From Dentipellis sp. KUC8613 (Eukaryota > Basidiomycota > Agaricomycetes > Russulales > Hericiaceae), in contig NSJX01000003.1 in assembly GCA_002286715.1 (NCBI GenBank), positions 360,680-424,679 on the forward strand: DNA of 64,000 nt, given 5' to 3'. The notes under the pieces are model-generated. The model was not told the origin of the DNA, did not search any database, and saw only the letters and a program-made list of their open reading frames with translations. The position numbers and the translations under genes are program-made. How positions within the stretch are numbered: position 1 is the stretch's first letter; each line of letters opens with the position of its first letter. Shown piece by piece: positions 58,520 through 64,000 of this stretch.

Positions 58520-58697
58520 GGTGGCAAGATACAGGCGGGATGTGGGGGAATAGAGCCTGCAGGGCTTTGGGAGGGGTTTATGGGGAGAGACGGTGCAAGG
58601 CGGAAGGAGCGCAGCCGGATCGTCAGCCGCGCATCGAGGCGGATTGACGGATCGGGGCGGGCCACGTGCTGACGTCAGCCGGAGATTAGCAGGCGAG

Positions 58698-61689
58698 ATG
58701 AATCAGCCTTGGCGTCCAAAGCCTCCTCTTCTCCATTTCCTTATGCCCAAGGTCCCCTCCACCAAGAACGTTTCGCCCTCAGCGAACAGCGCGACAAATC
58801 CAATCGTGCTCAAGCGAAACCAGGTGCGTGGTGGGCGATGTTTGCTCTATGCTTCATATTTAATTACGGCGGTGCCAGGCATGTCACCAATGCCGTAGGA
58901 GAAAGCTGGTGAGTACCCCATTACGCGTCTTTACACTGTGGGTGGCTCATAACCGCTGCTATTCAGAAATGGTACGTTTGTGCTGCTACCCTTGCACTGC
59001 TTTGATGTCAAATACCTGGTCCAGCGACGCCCAGCGGCCGTGCTCTACCTGCGTTCGGTCTCATGCTCATGCGGTATCTCATGCCCCTGCCGGCGTCCTC
59101 CTCCCAGATCACCCGGAGTGCACCTTTGATGAAGGCAAGTTCGCGCCATATTTTCTGGCCTTTGTCTTACACCCCCCCTCTCCAGTCGCAGGCCAGAGTG
59201 TTCCGCCTGAGCCCGCAAAGAACCGCTATGAGAAGTTGGAGAACCGTATCAGTGAGTCCTTTGTCAGGCGCTAACTGGGACACCTTCGTATTGACCTCGT
59301 CGCGTAGATGAGCTTGAGGCCATGCTCAGAGAGCAGGCATCCCCCAATGGCTCCAAGCCCTCGCCGACCAATGTTTTCACGTCTGAAAACGGGACTGCCT
59401 CGAACACTTCATTCAGTGAATCAGGCATGCTTTCTTCATTCTCTTTAATGAATGATGCGGGAACTTCAAATTCCACACCCGCTTTTACACCTCCCTCTGG
59501 GATTGGAGCCTCCAATTCACCGGACGCTGCCCTTGCTTTCCACCCCTCTATGGGGTCTATGGGCGATATGTCCAACATGGCGCTGCCTGCCTCCACAGCC
59601 CACATCACTAGTTCTCCAGCGTCCGCGGCGCCCTCACCGCCCTCGCCATACGGCTATCAAGTTACGTGGCAAACGTGGCCACCTAACTTACCGCAGCCTC
59701 ACCTCCTGCGCCATCTGTAAGTTACCGGATGCCGTTGTATGAGGAGGCGCTTATCACCGCATTCATTTAGTGTGGAGATCTTTTTCGCATTCCACCCGCA
59801 CGCGGGCCGACTTTTCCATGGTCCAAGCTTCATGTCCTCGCTGACTCTGCCTCCGACTCATCCAAAGTTCCCGAGCACGGCCGTGCTCCATGCCATCTGT
59901 GCGGTGGCAAGCATGTATACGGTGGCCGTTGTTCCGACGCCCCAGCCGAATTTGAATGAGATGGCTCCTGGTGCGTACCTGTCGATCAGACGTCAGCTCC
60001 TTTAGGTTCACGGCGCATCAGACGAGATCTTCAACGATAAATTCCGGGATCCCGAAGAGACAGACTCGTTTGCAGAGCAGCAGATCAAATTTGCGTGTCG
60101 CGAGTGGGACCGGCATATAGCCAAAGGTTCGAGGTTGCTAGAGCACGTGCAAGGTAAAGACGATGACAAAATCGCCGAAACGCGTATCTAACTGTGCATG
60201 CAGCCTCTATCATCTGCAATTGGTGGTATTGGTGCCACGCAAGGTAAGTCTCCGCTGACTTGTTGTAGCATACATATGCTAAATACACTATATCAGATGG
60301 GTTGAGGTACCGGTTGTCTAAGTATTCCCCTGAGCGCTGGCCGCTGACTACGTTACGCAGCTGTTCATGAGCTCGGCCCGTACTTTGCGCGCAGCAGTGC
60401 CGCTCGGACTGAACACATGCGCGCCGTTTCAGTCTATCGCCGAGAGTCTGCGCGCGCCCTCGATCCTACCTCCGGCCGAGGATATCGTCGAAGAGGAGAC
60501 GAGGCGGAATACCTTCTGGCTCGCATACGTTATGGAGCGGCAACATGGCTGCAGCAACGGATGGGCGCTCAGTCTCGACGATCAGGATGTCACACAGTTA
60601 CTGCCCGTCAAGGGCGATTTGTTTGACTTCGGGGTCAGGAATCTGGCATGGTCGTGTCTTCTGAATATTTACTAACGTGATTTTGTAGACACCGGCTCCT
60701 CGCGAGGTCCGGCAGTGGTCCCAGACGAAGGACGTCATTCTCTCCCATCCGGAAGACCAGACGGACTCGTTTTCGCTGTACATCAAAGGCAACATGCTCT
60801 TGTCCAGAGTGAAGACGTACAATCTTCGCTTCAGGTCCAAGCGCTTCAGAGGCGAAAGCGATGTCGCATACGACCCAGCTTACGCCAATTTCTGGGAGCA
60901 GTATTCGAGCGAAATCCGCGCGAAGGATCTGGCGGCCGACCCGCGCCGTACGTCTGCGTTTGTCGAGATTGACCGTATCGCCATGTCCTTTAGGGCGTCG
61001 TTCCCGCACCATTTGAAGAACCCTATGCCAGATGGTGTCGTGGATTCGCACTTGTATACCGCTCACTTGATCCCCCATGTGTACGTGTTCTTTTGTACTA
61101 GTCTGACGAACCTCCCTGACGTGCTCCCCAGCGCCATTATTCTTCTTCACGATCCCCACGCGCATGTCGGGTCGGCGGGCTGTATGTCAGCGTACAAAAT
61201 TCTCGAAGCGGCGCGGGCGATCTTGGACCTCATCTATGCCGTGCAATCCACGAGTTACGACATCACACTTCTGGATTATTTCTGCGCTGTGAGTATAGAT
61301 GTGCCGTCTACCGCCCGCTGCGTCAGCTGACGCTCTGGGGCCCAGTTCTGCTGGTTCATGGCCGGTCGAGTGCTCGTCCGGTTCTGGCACGCGGCTCAGG
61401 ACGCCAAGTCGGAAGAGCAGATGCTTACGCTCCGGGCGGAAGTCGAATACATCGCGTTCGTATTGCGAAGACCTGTCTTATCGCCGGACTCTATTGACCT
61501 CTATGTATAGATCTGCTATTGCGAAGTTCGGAGAACGGATTCCTCTCGCACGTAAGTTCTGCCGGGCCTTCGTTGAGCGCGGATGTTAAACTGATGACCC
61601 CTTCTCGATGCGCAGACCGGTACTCGAGGATGCTGAACGATATCGCGTTCAAGACGTGCGGCCAGACTATTTTCTTCCTGCAGATGTAA
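58698..61689 (+). CDS. Zn2Cys6 transcription factor with fungal-specific domain
   Basis: The binuclear zinc cluster reads ACHQCRRRKLKCDAQRPCST, then C and VRSHAH..., with the last cysteine in HPECTFDE. It is built from four exons: 58698-58823, 58879-58908, the 5-nt 58967-58971 and one starting at 59025. A leucine-zipper-like linker (NRYEKLENRI, then ELEAMLREQ) follows. The central part has the fungal-specific transcription-factor domain: FAFHPHAGRLFHGPSFMSSL, HAICAVASMYTV, MSSARTLRAAVPLGLNT, and EEETRRNTFWLAYVMERQ. The C-terminal region ends RMLNDIAFKTCGQTIFFLQM. Many introns are present. Target genes are unknown, and no biosynthetic cluster adjoins it. The start could instead be the in-frame ATG about 45 bp downstream (MPKVPSTK). 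Confidence 0.9.
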
Positions 61690-62135
61690 AAATGTATATG
61701 CTATTGTATCAGGCGTCTGTGTACATACTAGGAGAGAAGAGGCGTCGCGGGTGTGCTGTACGAGGAACTGGATGTGCTTCCGCCGTATCAATTCGCGGCG
61801 GGACAAGCTTTCGCTGTTGTTGTCGATCATACTAGAGTAGTGTATATATTGTATTAGTTAGGTTTACTTTTTTGATTATAGGGATCCGTGTTGTAATGTC
61901 TGCACCAGGGCCCGCTCGGGGCTGTGAGAATACCAAGCGTGCGCTGCTCGGAGGTGGCGGGGGAGGGCAGCGGACACAGCGCGACGGCGGGACGTCATCG
62001 GAGTAAGAACCCGACAGGGCGTCAATGCAATGGCTTAGACTCGCGCGGGTCCAACAAATCGACAACCACCCGTCGACGAAGACTCAATTCCGCGTAGGCC
62101 TTCTTAGATCGCGGGTGCAGTAGCACGACCCTGTC
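61690..62135. other. Intergenic region
   Basis: This is 446 bp between the Zn2Cys6 gene and the prephenate dehydratase gene. It includes a GC-rich half near 61900-62000 and likely the dehydratase promoter. I see no gene. Confidence 0.5.
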
Positions 62136-63334
62136 ATGTCTCAGCCAAGCACCCGCCCCGCGCCCAAGCTCGCCTACCTCGGGCCCGTCGGTACGTACTC
62201 CCACCAGGTAAGCAGCCGCCGTGTGCCCTGTAGTCCCAGTGCCGATCTCACTCGCATGCGCCCCGCAGATAGCCTATGACACTTTCGGCGACGCCGTCGA
62301 ATACGAGGCGTGTGCGAGCATCGCAGGTCTGTGCATTCATTCGCTTATCGTACGGAAAGGACGCGGACAGGAGGCAGGGGCCCCAGGCACCGCGTGCTGA
62401 CGCGCCCCCGCCCCGTAGACGTCTTCGATGCAGTGGGCGCCGCGGTCCCGCTCGCGCTCCTCCCGCAGGAGAACAGCATCTTCGGCGCGGTCGTCGAGAC
62501 GGCCGACCTCCTGCGCGCGCCCGCGCTCGGCGCGTCCGTGTGGATCTGCGGCGCGGCGGTGCTGGGCGTGCAGCACTGTCTCCTTGTGCGCCGCGGCGTG
62601 CCCCTCGCGCGCGTCGAACAGGTGCTGAGCCATGAGCAGGTGCGTGTGCCTGCTGCCCATCTGCCGGTCAGAGGTAGAGCGGTGAATGATAGTGCTGCAG
62701 GCTTTAGGACAGTGTCGCCAGTTTTTGGCGGAGCATCTGCCGGGCGCGGTGACGGTGAAGGTGGCCTCGACGTCGGCCGCTGCGGAGAGGGTCGCGAGTG
62801 AGCCTGAGGGCGAGCGGAGCGCGGCGATATGTTCCGCGTTTTGTGCGAGGGTGTATAAGAATCTGGAGGTCCTGCACGAGGGGATTCAGAATGCCGACGG
62901 TGGGTCGCGTTGTGAGCACCCTGGATGTTTGGCTGACAATGTTCGAACCAGTGAACCACACGAGATTCTACATCGCATGCAGTACCCCTACGTTACCAGT
63001 GCCGCTCAAACAATCGGACGAAGAATCGCCTCGATGCGCGTTAATTAGGATGGAAGTTGGTCCACCTTTCACTGCAGACTCGAGCGCAACATTAAATCCC
63101 TCTTTAACGGACCTACTCGCTGGTCTCCGCTTCCCGCCCACGCGAATAGATCGCCGACCATCACTTCATCACGCAAGTCTAGATTATAGTACATACCTCG
63201 TAGAGATCATAGACGATGGCGTTCGGACAAGGGGCAGTAGAAGAGGATGCGAGGAGTGGGCGCGCGAGGTATCCGAGGCAGTTAGGCGCGTCAACGACGC
63301 GGGGGGAGAAGCACGTGTGCTTGGGTACTGGTAG
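62136..63334 (+). CDS. PHA2: Prephenate dehydratase
   Basis: This enzyme converts prephenate to phenylpyruvate with loss of water and CO2, the committed step to phenylalanine. The start at 62136 leads to LAYLGPVGTYSHQIAYDTFG. LLPQENSIFGAV is the PxENS active-site region. NHTRFYIA has the catalytic threonine of the NxTRF motif. A C-terminal regulatory ACT-like domain reads RRPSLHHASLDYSTYLVEI, where RRPS stands for the ESRP phenylalanine-binding motif. Three introns occur; joins keep frame. Expected length is about 330 residues. The middle exon (62420-62635) is strongly GC-rich, unlike the rest of the window. The gene is followed by the convergent P450 gene. Confidence 0.93.
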
Positions 63335-63474
63335 ATTACAACAAGGGTCTTCCGGGCGGTATCCAATATAGTGATGCTACAACAGACAATAAGCAGGCTG
63401 CACATGCCATACATGTGCGAGCCATTCTCTATGCGACGCGCTCATAGGCGGTATTCCTAGTAGGTGTGGAAGTA

Positions 63475-63972
63475 TCAGAGGGATTCTTCTTCAGTCTGGC
63501 GAACGAGGGCCAGGGCAGTGGAGGATCGTGGCTGAATCAAGCACTGGTACGGCTTCGGGCGGCTTTGCATGCGAAGTCAGATTTGCTTTACACGTGTAGC
63601 ATCAAACGTTGCTCACCTCAAGAGCCCTGACGTATACTCAGTGTCGGGCTCAATAACCTTGCCGTCCTTATCTACTGGCTTTTCAATGGCGTATGCCGAG
63701 AGGATGGAAGCGACAGTGATCCAAATCATATCGATGGCGAGGTAACGGCCAGGGCACATGCTGCAGGATCATGAAACATGGCAATCAGAATCAGTCTGCG
63801 GCGACTGGACGCGCCCATATATTTTCAAAATCAGACCCACCGTCGCCCGAAGCCGAACGCTGCAAGAGGCAGGTCGTTGATGCCAGCTTTCTTGTTCTTT
63901 TCTTGATCCTGGAATCGTTCAGGTGAAAAGGACATCGGGTCTGGGTATGTGGCTTCGTCATGGAGAATGTAC
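63475..63972 (-). CDS. Cytochrome P450, C-terminal part (partial)
   Basis: Only the 3' end is in the window; the gene continues upstream beyond position 64000. The exon ending at 63972 reads YILHDEATYPDPMSFSPERF, the PERF signature, and then DLPLAAFGFGRR. An intron splits the heme-binding loop, and the next exon supplies MCPGRYLAIDMIWITVASIL with the heme-ligand cysteine. The protein ends GLLSRPKPYQCLIQPRSS, then ALALVRQTEEESL. P450s are monooxygenases; the substrate of this one cannot be told. The N-terminal membrane anchor and the I-helix lie outside the window. Confidence 0.93.
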
Positions 63973-64000
63973 CTGCAGGGCGCGTGTTCACTAAAGTCAG

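Noticed and set aside
62345..62959. Long minus-strand open frame
   Set aside because: It is an artefact of the GC-rich prephenate dehydratase exons, with low stop density on both strands.
1..64000. Transposons, viral genes, CRISPR arrays, secondary-metabolite cluster
   Set aside because: No transposase, reverse transcriptase, terminal repeats, array repeats or core biosynthetic enzymes were seen. The P450 and Zn2Cys6 gene are not next to a synthase in the window.

Overview
The window is nuclear DNA of a filamentous basidiomycete, most likely an Agaricomycete. Genes are dense (about 28 protein genes in 64 kb) and cut by many introns of about 45-60 nt with GTRNGT donors, short spacers and a branch-site-like CTRAY. 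The protein set is typically fungal: RAVE subunit Rav1, the Yhm2 citrate carrier, a Zn2Cys6 regulator, a P450, GH92, an F-box protein, and several proteins of a kind I know only from mushroom-forming fungi. I see no tRNA, rRNA, CRISPR array, transposon or viral gene. The organism call is an inference from gene content and gene structure.

Layout. 0.2-12 kb: a four-FAS1 fasciclin membrane protein (-) divergent from RAV1 (+), then Rab GDI (-) and a Rap1-type Myb-like protein (-). 12.5-21.9 kb: a secreted GH92 alpha-mannosidase (+), methylmalonate-semialdehyde dehydrogenase (+), a low-molecular-weight tyrosine phosphatase (-), an SH3BGR/thioredoxin-fold protein (+) and an SDR (-). 22.4-33.7 kb: seipin (-), an unknown protein (+), a lipocalin-like protein (+), an LCCL membrane protein (+), a small unrecognised gene (-), a zinc-finger protein with WG repeats (+), a WW protein (+) and an F-box protein (+). 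34-46 kb: TRAPPIII subunit Trs85 (+), two tandem mARC-like MOSC genes (+), an Mpv17/PMP22 protein (-) and Yhm2 (-). 46.5-57.5 kb: a coiled-coil protein (-), a Shb17-like phosphatase (-), Rac1 (+) and a 1119-residue single-pass membrane protein (+). 58-64 kb: a small secreted protein (-), a Zn2Cys6 regulator (+), prephenate dehydratase (+) and the 3' end of a P450 (-).

The genes do not form one pathway or an obvious metabolite cluster. Several act in membrane traffic or organelle biology: Rav1 (V-ATPase assembly), GDI (Rab recycling), Trs85 (Rab activation), seipin (lipid droplets), Yhm2, the mARC-like pair and Mpv17 (mitochondria or peroxisomes), and Rac1 (polarity). This looks like an ordinary core-genome stretch.

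The most unusual feature is splicing. Exon models that keep frame and family motifs need two consecutive 3-nt exons in YHM2, a 5-nt exon inside the DNA-binding cluster of the Zn2Cys6 gene, a 7-nt exon in the Shb17-like gene, and GC-AG introns in RAC1 (two), YHM2 (one) and possibly the Zn2Cys6 gene. These follow from reading the sequence and have not been tested against transcripts.
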